A stretch of 64,000 nucleotides of DNA from Triatoma infestans (taxonomy: Eukaryota; Arthropoda; Insecta; Hemiptera; Reduviidae), in assembly GCA_011037195.1 (NCBI GenBank), contig JAAEAF010000248.1, positions 124,001 through 188,000 on the forward strand. The letters are read 5' to 3'. How positions within the stretch are numbered: position 1 is the stretch's first letter; every line of letters begins with the position of its first letter. A program made the translations under genes and the position numbers. The notes under the pieces were generated by a model, which was not told the DNA's origin, did not search any database, and was given only the letters and a program-made list of their open reading frames with translations. Positions 22,234 through 33,009 of the stretch are shown here, one piece after another.

Positions 22234-23605
22234 AAGGTTGTTTGAATGGGATGTTTGAGAGAGAAAATTAGACTGATAGTTGCCATTATAGCGAAAGTCC
22301 ACGTCTCCTACTCTCCTTGACTTCTCCCTCCAAGATCGCTTCTCCCTCCGCACAGTTTATTTTGGATAAACTTCAATTTTATAGCAATGGAAGAACAAAA
22401 TTTAATAAAATTACTTTTTTAAGAAATCATACACCACTCCTTTAAAAGTCTTTAAATAACTTTCTCTGAAAAAAGTTGCCAATAAAAGTGATAGATTTCT
22501 GTATTCATAGTTGTTGCAAAAAATTTAATGAAATCTCTCGGTGTTTTTATGGATAAAAATTGTAGAAAATTGAACTGACTTTAGTAAAAACGCATTTCCG
22601 GTCAACTGGATTTCCTTCAAACTCAGAATTTTGACAACATATTTAATTCTAATTAATGTATTTAGATGACAGAAATTGTATAATAAACTTAAATAACACT
22701 TTCTAGAAAAACATAACCCCATCCTACCCTTCTACTAATAACCACGTCAAATTTTGCCAGAGAAATGTTTCAAATGAAAGTTGTAGCTTTTTGTATATGT
22801 AGTCGATATAATAAGTTTAAAGAAAATTGCTGAAGCCGTTTACATGAAAATTTCAGAAAACTGAAAAAAACTTCAGTAGAACACACTTCCGGTCAACCGA
22901 TTTTCTTCAAACTAGAAATATTAGCAACATATTTAATAAAATCACTTTAGAGGGAAACATAGCTCCACCCCTCCTCCCAAAAGCTTCCTTAAATGAATTA
23001 TCACAGTGAAATATTTCAAATAAAAGTTGTAGCTTTCAGTTATGTGTAATCAATATAATAAATTTTTTTATTTTTTTTATTTATTTTTTTTTTTAAATTT
23101 AAGGCGCTTCAACATCTATGGTCATTAGCGCCCGGAGGCTTCTCAGTGGACTGCCGGCCTCCGGAAAGTGTTCTCTCGCTACAGACAACACTGTCCATCA
23201 CCGAACAGTGAGCTGTAGAGGCTCGTAGGAAGAAAAAAATCTAAGGGTAGCACAGCTGGCTCGAACCCGAAATATAACAAATGTTTAAAAAAAAAAAAAA
23301 GTTGGAGCCGTTTTCGAGAAAAGCGCAAAAAAAATAAAAAATCCATTCAGTAATGTGCTACTTCCGGTTGAGGAATTTTGACACGTAAGTTCCTGTCCGG
23401 AACTAAACGGAATGACACGTATGAACTTTCTGCGATTTTTCGTTTTTGAACTGTGCTGTTCACATACATACATACATACACAGACAGGCACAAACTTTTC
23501 TAAAAATCACATTTTTTGACTCAAGGGATCTCAAAACGTGTATTTCCTATGAAAAAAAAAAATCGATATCGGAAATTTGACACGCTCGCAAAACTTCCTC
23601 TAACA
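22062..23605 (+). repeat. A-repeat copy interrupted by a SINE
   Basis: Begins with 'gtgaaacactcacacgactttc' and ends with 'ttgacacgctcgcaaaacttcctct', the two A-repeat termini. It is longer than other copies because of a SINE fragment at about 23075-23280 and part of the direct repeat above. Confidence 0.7.
23075..23280 (-). mobile_element. tRNA-derived SINE, head-truncated
   Basis: On the minus strand GGGTTCGAGCC (23262-23272) is a good pol III B box. The A box is lost. Body words 'cactgt.cggtgatgg.cagtgttgtctgtag' are shared with 31995-32190 and 41620-41866. It is inserted inside an A-repeat. Confidence 0.7.
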
Positions 23606-24184
23606 GCAGTTTGAGAATGAAGTCAAATAAGCAATTTACTCTTGAATATTTCAACAACATGGGGGGAGGGAGACAAGCTCTGTTAGTTCTGATATGGTAA
23701 CAGCTGTTTGTGATTTTGTTGAACTCTGTGTTAAAAAGTACTTATGAATTGTCGGGACTAAATTTAATTAAACACTGACATAAATAATGCTCTTTTCATT
23801 ATTTCGTATAAATTAGTACTCTGTGTGACGGCATATGCCCTTTTATAAAGTTTTCAAATTTGTATTGCCTCATCTCATTATACTAAACTTACTATCAAGA
23901 ATAATAGAGAAAGTGAGATAACGGAAATGTATTTTACACTTCATTTTGTAATGTGGTTTCTTCACAAATTCTCACCACATCTAATAGAAAAAATATAATT
24001 TGGAATTGAACAAAATCATAACAAAAACTTATGAAAACTAATAAAGGGTTAATAAAGAAAGGGTTAAAGAATTTTTATTTTCAGAAACCCAGCTTCAGTG
24101 CAAAGCATTTTAAAGCAACACATATTAATAACAAAAAATTAAAACTGGCTATATAACATATTTTAGGTAATATGTGGATAAGTC
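23606..24184. other. AT-rich, no feature recognised
   Basis: No ORF with family motifs and no repeat match were noticed. Confidence 0.45.
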
Positions 24185-24430
24185 CACGTTAGATTCTCAT
24201 CGGGGATAGTGCACTGCGACCTGTAAGAAAATTTGTGCTCCTTGGAGCCCTATTAGTGCACTGCCAGCCAGTAGTGTTCTCTAGAAGACAGTACTGCCCA
24301 TCGCCCAGGCGGCAGTGAGCTATACAGGCTCCTAGGAAAAGAAAATCTAAGGGAGCACGGCTGGATTCGAACCCGTACCTCTGAATGGGAATCCAGCGCG
24401 CTATGGCTGAGCCAGTCCCTTCCTGAAGGG
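24185..24430 (-). mobile_element. tRNA-derived SINE with intact A and B boxes
   Basis: On the minus strand the head reads TGGCTCAGCCATAGCGCGCTG (A box, about 24394-24414) and GGTTCGAATCC (perfect B box, 24363-24373), separated as in a tRNA. This is the best-preserved promoter of the family. The body is shared with the copies at 23.1, 32.0 and 41.7 kb. It is transcribed by RNA polymerase III and presumably mobilised by a LINE in trans. Confidence 0.82.
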
Positions 24431-25276
24431 ATTAACTTCTTCGTTTAATCAAGGACAAACCGATATAAAATTTCCTACGCTATTTTTCCATCCATATGCT
24501 GACGACTAATGTACGAGATAGATGTCTTGTTTTAGAGAGACAGGGAGACACTTCCTTCCTACAAAATCTCATAAAGAAAACGAAAGAATGATCCCATTTC
24601 AAAGACTACCTGAAGTTATAAGTACGTAACTGCAGATATAATTAGATAGTTGCTGCAAAATATACATTCATTTCAATACTATGCAGAAACACATACACAC
24701 ATACCACACATATATATTCAGAAATAAATACAAAAATATATCTGAATAAATATTCTCAGTTTATTAGTGTATAGTGTGTGGCGGGGCTGACATGGCGGTT
24801 TTGTATGTATGTTGTTTTCTTACAGCCCCGTTACCTCTTATTTCTCTTAAATTACCAGAGTCTTTTTTCTGTTTTTACTTTCTTGCAGTAACTGTTACTC
24901 TTGGAGAAGGCTCCATTACCGCTAAAATAAACAAGAGTACATTGGACGCTGTTGCCAGCCTTCCTGCCTGCCGCCTCTGTGAAAATAAAATTAATATCTC
25001 TCCATACAATACTATTTCTCCAGTTACACAAAGCTACACGCCACCACCCGAGCCACCAGCATTCCTTTTTTTTTCTAATTTTCCGCTTTCTTGTTCTTTC
25101 TATCTCTTTCCCCCCCTCTCTCTCTATTCCATTTAAATTTTCTTTCCCGTTTTATAGTTTATTTATTTATTTAATAAATGAAGTAGTACCATTAAAAAAA
25201 ATAAAAATGTTAATATTTCATCTTTCAGTTTTTACAATGTTAATAATATCATACCAAACAGTGGCGGTGTGTGCCC
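24431..25276. other. No recognised gene; pyrimidine-rich ORF 24774-25136
   Basis: A 120-codon open frame on the plus strand is rich in Pro, Phe, Ser and Leu and overlaps another open frame. It has no domain or homology I recognise and no splice or promoter context, so it is left unassigned. Confidence 0.45.
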
Positions 25277-25457
25277 GTTTAGGTTAGCATTGCTATTATT
25301 GGATCTATAAAACAGAACTAAAATACTAAAAAATAATCGACGTATGCATTCCGAAACAGGCAAGACAAGCAGTAAGGATGTTCACTACAGTGAAGTAAAA
25401 CGCACTTCCTATTGACGGATTTTCTTCACATTTGAAATTCTAGTAATGCTCTTATTA
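25277..25457 (+). repeat. Duplicated ~170 bp segment, copy 1
   Basis: Nearly identical to 27086-27250. Its last ~60 bases are also present inverted at about 28940-29010. The inverted copy continues 'gctcttattattttcac' where this copy is interrupted, which defines the insertion point of the LTR-like element that follows. Confidence 0.85.
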
Positions 25458-25460
25458 TAG

Positions 25461-25835
25461 TGTAACGCAGCCAGTGATGCCATCTAGGAGTGAAGGCAGG
25501 TACCTAAGATTCTCCAAGTGGCCGCTGGGAAGCGCTGGCGGCGCTCTAGTTCTCTAGAAAAATCGAGGAAGTTCTAGAAGATTCCCCACCGGTATAAATA
25601 GTGGGACCGCAGAGAGTTGAGAGAGTTTTCCAGTTACAAGTCACTAGTTTGTGAAAAGTGTATAAAAAGTGAACAAAGTGAACTTTTGTGGTTTAAACTG
25701 TGAAGTAATTATTATTAAGTATTGTATTTTGTAATTTATTGATTGAAAAAAGAAATGTATTCCTAGACCAAGCAATGGCGTAATAAACTTGATTTACTTA
25801 TTGAAGAGTTGCAATTATTTGCGATCTTCAGCAAA
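25461..25835 (+). mobile_element. LTR-like element with heat-shock-type promoter
   Basis: Starts TGTAACGC exactly where the homologous sequence at 28.95 kb shows an uninterrupted target, so 25461 is an insertion boundary with the TG typical of LTRs. It contains a TATA box, a probable start site and an AATAAA at about 25781 downstream, as in U3-R-U5. The 3' end is not clear; GTTGCA near 25813 or CTTCA near 25829 are candidates. No 4-5 bp duplication was found, so the element may be truncated. Confidence 0.5.
25571..25600 (+). promoter_or_regulatory. Heat-shock element and TATA box
   Basis: GTTCTAGAAGATTCC at 25571-25585 has three perfect alternating units (TTC-2nt-GAA-2nt-TTC), the HSF binding site. 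TATAAATA follows at 25593-25600, only 7 bp on. A purine-rich GAGAGAG tract and a CAGT initiator-like site lie about 30 bp after the TATA box. The arrangement resembles insect hsp70 promoters and heat-responsive LTRs. Confidence 0.6.
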
Positions 25836-26655
25836 GTCTTATGAAAAAGTGGTGAGAAATCTTATGAAAAAGTTGAGATCAGATGGTATATCTGCTGCGT
25901 ATACTTCAAAGCGCTCTTACAAAATTGAATAATTAATAAAAATTATCCGCTCATGTGAATCATATTGATTTTGATATTGTATTATTGTAACAAGAAGTAA
26001 ACAAAATAAATGCTCAAAGATCAGGATTATATGGATAAAAGCATAATACAGGCATCAAAGGAAATGTGATTCTCTGGCAAAGAATGCTACGAAAGAATGG
26101 ATATTAAAGTTCCTTACAAAGATTTAGTTACAATCATCAATATCGAATGCTTAGCGAACTAGCAATTGCCATATTTGGCCAACCGTAAAGGTACATTCTA
26201 TAAATCTCCGAAAGTTGGACGAAAGCCTAGGTTCCATGATTCTAGTATATAAAACGAATAACTATGTCATATTATGTGTAAAGAAATAATTATGCAATCA
26301 GTAAGGAATATTAAACAAAGTCAGTACTGAGAATTCTCTTATGTTTAACTTTTATGGGGGTAAATAAAAGTTTCGAGCATATTATAATGGTGTGTCCACA
26401 ACATGGCATACATCAAAGAGTATTTTTAGATGAGATCGTTACTGAGTTGACAGCACCGTTTAATTATAATACAATATTAGAAGAAAACTAATTTAAATAT
26501 ATAAAATATGATTGAAGAGTAAGTGAACGTGGCTAACATCAAAATATGAACATCCATGATGTTTTCGATTTAGGAATTCATAAAAAAAGATAACCAACAC
26601 ATTTTTGACACAAAGTTAATAGTTACTACAAGACTCATGGCTATAACCTCGGCAG
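25836..26655. other. Unassigned, perhaps internal part of the LTR element
   Basis: Lies between the LTR-like promoter and an RT fragment. Short peptides are readable, but none matches Gag or Pol motifs that I can recognise. Confidence 0.4.
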
Positions 26656-26659
26656 CCAA

Positions 26660-27085
26660 TGCCAAAGGAAAGGAAAAATGTTCTGTTATATCCAGTGGAA
26701 CCTGGTGAATGACAAAGAGGCTGCAAAAGATGACGGAAATAGTGGAGATGGACTTGATGAGAACATGTATTTAAAAGACCAGGATGAACAGGATAAGGAA
26801 TGATGAAGTGAAGAAAATGTTTGGAATTGAGGAGAGAAGGTGGGAAAAATAAAGAGGTGGAAAGTAACATGGTACGGGCAGGTTAGAAGGATGAGAAAAG
26901 AGGAATAGTATGAGGGAATCGACAACGACAGGGCTTAGAAGGAAAAGTAGGTCTCGAATCCAGTAGAAAGACTATATTGAACAGGAAATGGCCGAACGAG
27001 GCCTGCAAGATTGAAAGAAATAGGAAAAAATGGAAAGATTCCCTTGGTTCTGATGGCAACCCATGAAGAAGGTGGAAGCTGCCCG
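26660..27085 (+). pseudogene. C-terminal fragment of a non-LTR reverse transcriptase
   Basis: Broken-frame translation gives EIVEMDLMRTC, then TRMNRIRNDEVKKMFGIEER, W.G...RM, GLRRKSR and DYIEQEMAERGLQD. This matches the post-RT tail of LINE ORF2 proteins common in insects (RIRNEE...W.GH.RM.......G.R.RGRP...W......M..RGL...DW). Stops and frameshifts are numerous and the RT palm is absent. Confidence 0.7.
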
Positions 27086-27250
27086 TTTAGGTTAGCATTG
27101 CTATTATTGGATCTATAAAATAGAACTAAAGTACTAAAAAATAATCGACGTATGCATTCCGAAACAGGCAAGACAAGCAGTAAGGATGTTCACTACAGTA
27201 AAACGCACTTCCTATTGACGGATTTTCTTCACATTTGAAATTCTAGTAAG
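27086..27250 (+). repeat. Duplicated ~170 bp segment, copy 2
   Basis: Direct copy of 25277-25457 with a few substitutions and a 4-base deletion. The two copies bracket the LTR-like element and the RT fragment. Confidence 0.85.
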
Positions 27251-27799
27251 TGATCAACATATTTAACAAAATAAATTTTGAGATTCTCATTTATAAATGG
27301 TGGTATCGCTAAATCTTTGATAAAAAAAGGAAATTCTAAATATAACCAACATAATTGTAGAAATATTATAGACAAAAAAAGTACATAACTGATGTAGCTA
27401 TTCCGTGAGTGTGTGTCGCACACTTGGAACATCCGAATATATATTTCATATTTAGAAATATAATATAATGGTATAATGTGATGGATGGTACTAACTCACT
27501 GTTTACAAAATTATTCTTTTCCATTGTAAATAGTAGCAGTAAGGAAGAAGACAAGGACTTGGGTAAAACGAATAAGAGAAAGATGAAAGACGATGGCGAT
27601 AAATAGTACTCGATGTTCACTTGCTGTGGAATAGATTACTGTAGAATTATTTGCCTCTCTTTATATAACCGAGCATTTCTCCTTTATTTTTCTTTTGTTA
27701 ACTCCGGAAGGTTTGATGTTTGCTTGCAGGAGGGAAACTCCGGTTTCCCGTCAAGGACAGTTTTAGTGTATATGGAGGGGGTAACGTTATCACCAGCAG
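27251..27799. other. No feature recognised
   Basis: Short ORFs only. GC content rises near 27700-27780 without a recognisable domain. Confidence 0.45.
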
Positions 27800-28432
27800 T
27801 AATGTAACATAATCATGTGGGAATTGTCGGGAATGAGGAGGTGGATAGGTTTGCCAAATTAGGCGTCTCTCTCCCTTTCATTGGTCCCGAGCCATCTGGC
27901 ACATGTCTCTTAGGCTTCCAATCATGGACAGCTTCACAGCATTCATCCTTATGAATGAGCTCAGTTGGTCCAAAATGCTCATCGGGGCTATTAGTGAGAC
28001 ATTGCTATGTCTTTCACGGAGTTCTCTCAGGCATCTGGTTGGATCCCTTACTGAACATTGCGGTTTAAGGAGATATCTCTACGTATGGGACTTATGCTGG
28101 ATCCATTTTGTAGAGTCTGTGAAACAGAGGAGGAAACACCCATCCACTTATGACAGATTGCCTGGGTTGTGAGGAAATTAGGTTCAGGACCTTTGGTCGG
28201 AACAGGATGTCTGTGGAAGAGATTAGGCTACTTCCCCTTAAGGTTATTGTCCGATTTTTTCGGACTGCGATGAATCTTAGATGGATTAGACCCGGGTCTG
28301 GATATTTGTTCTAGACCCGCTTGTTGTTGTTTTTCTTGGGGTAGCCATATGGGCCCAGTAGGGCTTTGGATAGCGTAGGGTTTGGTCCCTCCCCACACAC
28401 AAATAATAATAATAATAATAATGTAATATAAT
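27800..28432 (+). mobile_element. 5'-truncated non-LTR copy (same family as 823-1448)
   Basis: Reads HVGIVGNEEVDRFAKLG (RNase H, including the conserved His and GNE.VD.FAK), then LPFIGPEP, a frameshifted CR.C..EEE.P-type domain, the same 3' UTR and an (AAT)n tail. Imperfect duplications (TAATGTAACATAAT at 27800-27813 and TAATGTAATATAAT at 28419-28432, 13 of 14 identical) flank it. Both family copies in the window are truncated within about 60 bp of each other in the RNase H. Confidence 0.8.
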
Positions 28433-29490
28433 AATTTTTTTAAAAAAAGTGCTTTTAGCGAATGATATCTCTTGAGTACTGTGAGTATTGTGAGTATAGT
28501 TTAAATATTAAAAAGAAGAATAAATAAATAAATACATAATGGAAAGATTAAAATAAAATTCTATCATATAACTTTTGGCTAATAGTATATATACTGTCCA
28601 ATCAATAAATATATAGTAAAAAATCATAAGCTCAACAACTTAAGGTGAGTAATTAATTGTGGACCAAATAAACATAAATAAAAATAATTAAAAATTATAC
28701 TTATTGTACTTATATTCAACTACATTACTATCTGTTTAAAACAAATTTTTTCTTGTATGATTTCAGACAATTGTATATATTGCATATAGTTCACTTTATA
28801 ACCTTTTGAAAATAGCATGTATAATGCAGAAACGTCAAGGGTAAAATGAACAAAATGTCAAAAAGAAAATAACATTTAAATAAAAAACATTTTTTGGCTG
28901 TAAATGGTTCATCATTCACAATTTCAAAAATACTGAAAAGTGAAAATAATAAGAGCATTACTAGAATTTCAAATGTGAATAAAATCCGTCAATAGGAAGT
29001 GCGTTTTACTTCAAATTCTTCAAAACATGGAATGCTAACTACACCGATATAAACTTATCACTATTATTTGTAACATTTTTCTGAAAAAAATTGTTATTAG
29101 CTAGTTCTGGGGAATCTGAGAGGTTAAAATTCAAATTTGTACAATATTAATGGCGTACTATACAATGTAAATCACTCTCTATCTCCATCGGTTGGTAGGA
29201 TGACACTTGTTCCCCCCACCATCTTTATATTTATGCTAGGATACATGAACAAAATTGGAAAATTAAAGATAAATTTTGTCATTTTCTATATAACTGTATT
29301 AAGACGAGTAAAAGAAAGTTGTGTTTGTATGTTTCATGCTAGATTTTTTTAAGATTTATTGTGCGTTTTATTCGGTAAAAACATTTTATTCGCTATATTA
29401 TAGTCCTCATAACGTAATTCCGGGTGAAACCTTGAGTTCTTCTACCTACTACGAGCGCATTATTTTCTCTCCATTTAGTAAGAAATAATC
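28433..29490. other. AT-rich, inverted copy of the duplicated segment only
   Basis: Apart from the inverted match at about 28940-29010 to the 25.4 and 27.2 kb segment, nothing was recognised. Confidence 0.5.
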
Positions 29491-30327
29491 TGGTGTGAAA
29501 CGCTCACACAACTTTTCTCTTACTCTAGTTCTCAAAATTATAATTGACAATGTTATAGTTTGTGTACCAAATTTAATGAAATTCGTCGAAAACCTGAAAA
29601 AATGTTCACGTAAAAGAGCAACTCCGGTTTACTAATTTCTGAAACTCGGATTTTTGCCATCTTTTTATTTCTAATTAATTTTCTTTGGGTGATAGAAAGT
29701 ATATAATCAACTATGATAGCACTTTAGAGAAAAACATAACACCATCCCTCCCCTAAAAGTGCCTTAAATGATATCCCAGAGAAATGTTTTAAATAAAAGT
29801 TATAGTTCTTTGTATGTTTAGTTTCTATAAAAAGTTTCAAGAAAATTGCCGGTTCCATTTTTGAGAAAATCGCGAAAAAGTGAAAAAATCATTTAGTAAA
29901 GTGGTAAAGTAAACACACTTCCGGTTTTCCGATTTTTTCAAACTCGGTATTTCAACAACATATTTCATTCCAATTAACATTATTTAGATGACAGAATTGT
30001 CTAATAAACTGAAATAGCACTTAAGATGAAAACTTAACCTAACCCCCCCCTAAAAGTATCCTTAAATGAATTTTCCCAGAGAAAAGGTTGACATAAAAGT
30101 TGTAATACTCTGTATGAGTAATTGATATATCAAGTTTAAAGATAATCGTCGGAACCATTTTTGAGAAAATTGCAAGAAAGTGAAAAAACCAACTAGTAAC
30201 AAGTAGTACTTCCGAAAGGAATTTTGACAGATAATCTACTATCAGATTCCATGGTGATACTTAAACGGAATATCTAGATTGAACTTTTTACGATGGTTCG
30301 TTTTTAAGCTATGCTGTTCACATACAC

Positions 30328-30362
<35 letters not shown>

Positions 30363-30540
30363 AACCATTTGCTAAAAACCACTTTTTTTGACTCAGGGAC
30401 CTCAAAACGGATATTTCCGGTGAAAAAAAACCACTTTTTTTGACTCAGGGACCTCAAAACGGATATTTCCGGTGAAAAGTCGATATCGAAAATTTGACAC
30501 GCTTACAATACTTCCTCTTACTAGGAGTAAAAGAAAGTAA
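29491..30540 (+). repeat. A-repeat, full copy (reference)
   Basis: The most complete plus-strand copy. Order: start CTGGTGTGAAACGCTCACAC and ACTTTTCTCTTACTC; three ~300 bp sub-units, each with 'acttccggtt', 'tcaaactcgg', 'agatgacagaattgt', a run of C's, 'cttaaatgaattttccc' and 'aaaatcg..gagcc.ttttgag'; then the 'ccatggtgatac' block, a (CA)n at 30326-30362, the 'cctcaaaacggatatttccgg' block, and the end AGGAGTAAAAGAAAGT. The two ends are inverted (ACTTTCTCTTACTC / GAGTAAGAGAAAGT in consensus). No protein is encoded. A 52-bp tandem duplication lies at about 30377-30480. Confidence 0.8.
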
Positions 30541-31250
30541 TAATAAAAATTAAAAACTTGATAATAAGTTTCAAAATATGCATTCTGTAAAATATATGTA
30601 ATGTAAGTAATATGTTTCTCGCCTTCAAAATCGATTTAAAAAGGAAAAGGAGAGAGAAAAAAACAGAGTTCAATATATATACTACGAAAACTGTTATATG
30701 CATTACCAGCACAATATAACAAGTACTACGTGTGAAATTGTACTAATAATAGCTACTAATAATATCCAAACTTAAACACTTAAATGGATTTAATCAGATT
30801 AAGCCTATGCGATTATTAATACCATCTCAATAATCTTTACTTGTAATAAGATTGGCCGCTTATTCAAGGATGCTATCCCATGGGTATCCCATTATAACAA
30901 CATAAACAGAAACACCTGCCAATACCCACACTCTATAAGGGGCGAAGGAAGTTGATTTGTCCAACCTACTTTAACACAAAGTCAGCCAATCTCATTATAA
31001 ACATTTCCTTCTACTTGATCTGTACACACACATTATATTATATATAATGGCGAAAGGCGAGCCATAATAAACTTCCTCTCGTGTGCTGGTAGTAATCACC
31101 CTGACAACCGTTCCCTTTACATAATTATAAGTACAGTCGATTGATGGATTTTCACAGATACCTGAACAACTGGTGTTCTGGAGTCATCTAAACGGAAATA
31201 TGAAATTTAAAGTTAATATGGATTAACTCTTTGGGACAACACATACGTTT
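30541..31250. other. No gene recognised
   Basis: AT-rich with a GC-moderate patch at 30850-31130 that I could not assign. Confidence 0.45.
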
Positions 31251-31257
31251 CCACAAC

Positions 31258-31437
31258 ATACTTATACTGAAACTAATATTTAGAGAGAAGCTTACACTTA
31301 TTGTCCCCTCCCCCCCCCCCATAACCCCCTCCAAAAAACCAATTTTTCCAGGAAAATGTTTGAAATAAAAGTGGTAGGTATAATAATATGTAGATAGTAA
31401 TAAGAATTTTAAAGAAAACCGTTGAAGCCGAAAATAT
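31258..31437 (+). repeat. ~175 bp direct repeat, copy 1
   Basis: Near-identical to 32725-32898, including a C-run, 'ccaaaaaaccaatttttccag' and 'gtagatagtaataagaatt'. It resembles a diverged A-repeat sub-unit. Confidence 0.75.
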
Positions 31438-31909
31438 ATATATAATTGTTCACCAACAATAAAACTGCCCAACACTGTTACCTAATTAGAAGTTCTGTAA
31501 AGTGTATGGTAATTAGTCAAAGAGAAACAATGGCCCAAACAATGAACTAATGGATAAAATGAATTGTTTAACTTTTGTCAATGTAATTTTTAAGAATTTT
31601 TTTTTATAATTAGCCATGACTATGATGAAAATTTATCTTATTTTAATGTTTTTCTAACATTTTATTCTATTATTAGTTTGCATATTTATATACATATATG
31701 TAAATAAACTAATTCAGTGGGTAAAATTCTAGCGTGTGCATGAGTTTGTATAGTGCATACTTTAAAATAAATGTCTTTATTGCAGGAAGTACTGTTGTGA
31801 AGAAAGAAACTCACACACCTACACATATACTTTTTTAAAGAAATCTGGAATGAAATACTCACACAACTTTCTTTTAAGGCTCTATATATAAAATAATGTA
31901 ATATATAAA

Positions 31910-32000
31910 TGGTTACTTGGACAGTAGCGACCCCACGGGTTGCCACAGCTAGGGTCTCACAAACTAGGGTCTCCGTCCCTAGTTAATTGGCGAAAGCCAA
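31910..32000 (+). repeat. Repeat shared inverted with 42217-42418
   Basis: Contains 'gcgaccccacgggttgccac' and 'ccgtccctagttaattggcg', both present as reverse complement at 42217-42260 and 42385-42418, where ~115 extra bases separate them. Confidence 0.7.
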
Positions 32001-32190
32001 GGGAGAAGGAAGAGATTAGCTCAGTGGTAGCGAGCTGGACTAGCCTCTACGACTCACTGTCCGGTGATGGGCAGTGTTGTCTGTAGCTAGATAACACTGC
32101 TTAGAGGCCGGCTGTGCATTGTAGAAGGCTCCGGTGGACACAATAGATCTTTCAGGTCACAGTGTAATAATCCCCTACAACAATCTACGA
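31995..32190 (+). mobile_element. tRNA-derived SINE
   Basis: TAGCTCAGTGGTAGCGAGC at 32017-32035 is an A box. The B box region is deleted. The body carries 'actgtccggtgatgggcagtg' and 'cagtgtaataatcccctaca', shared with the other three copies. Confidence 0.75.
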
Positions 32191-32391
32191 TCTATAATCT
32201 AATATATAAATGACAAACTTTCTTGAAACATCGAAATTTAGCCATTTGTCATGACATAAGTTTATAGAGGCGGTAGAGGTATCATTATCAACCTCTTCAT
32301 AACATTACATTTAACTATTAACGCCACACATAGCCGTAGAACTAACTAAAATCAATTTCATCAACATAAAATCAACATAAAATGAATCAAC

Positions 32392-32530
32392 AAGTGTAGT
32401 GCATGACAGAAATATAAAGTTGAAGTTAACTTATATTTTATCACGAAGTTGATAGAGCCTTCTTACTCTTGACGATGGTTGAGAAACGAAACTCGAAAAG
32501 CATAAATATGCATGCTACAATTTTTCATTG
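32392..32530 (+). ncRNA. Hammerhead-like unit, copy b
   Basis: Homologous over about 130 bp to copy e (reverse complement of 43955-44110), including 'gacagaaatataaagttgaa' and 'cataaatatgcatgcta'. The core at 32466-32500 is degenerate (TTGACGATGG...CGAAACTCG). Confidence 0.5.
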
Positions 32531-32724
32531 TCGTAAAACTGTTTTAAATACAAATTTTATAGGTTTTTATCTTCACAGTTAGCATTCCAAGTTTTAAACA
32601 AATCGTTATAAAACTTCAAAAAGAAAAATGTCGCACTTCTGGTTAAATTCCCGTTAACATTCTTCAAATTTGTAATTCTACCAAAGTTTTATTGTATTTT
32701 ACATCACATAAGTTTCACAACAAT

Positions 32725-32898
32725 ACATTATACTGAACTAATATTTTAGAGAGAAGCTTTACACTATTGTCCCCCCCCCCCCAGACCCCCTCCAAAAAAC
32801 CAATTTTTCCAGGAAAATGTTTGAAATAAAAGTGGTAGGTATAATAATATGTAGATAGTAATAAGAATTTTAAAGAAAACCGTTGAAGCCGAAACCAT
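32725..32898 (+). repeat. ~175 bp direct repeat, copy 2
   Basis: See 31258-31437. The homology ends abruptly at 'ccgttgaagccgaaa' in both. Confidence 0.75.
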
Positions 32899-33009
32899 TT
32901 TGTATCAAATTCCGGATGCTGGTACCTAAAAGGAATTTTTTATTTTTATTTTCCGAGGACCTCAAAACATATAGTATTTCCAATGAAAACTCAATTTCAA
33001 AAATTGGGG

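Noticed and set aside
24363..24414. Possible tRNA gene (A and B boxes)
   Set aside because: There is no acceptor-stem pairing, and the boxes head a SINE body shared with three other loci.
24774..25136. 120-codon Pro/Phe/Leu-rich ORF
   Set aside because: Composition follows a pyrimidine-rich tract, a second frame is open over the same bases, and no domain, promoter or splice context was found.
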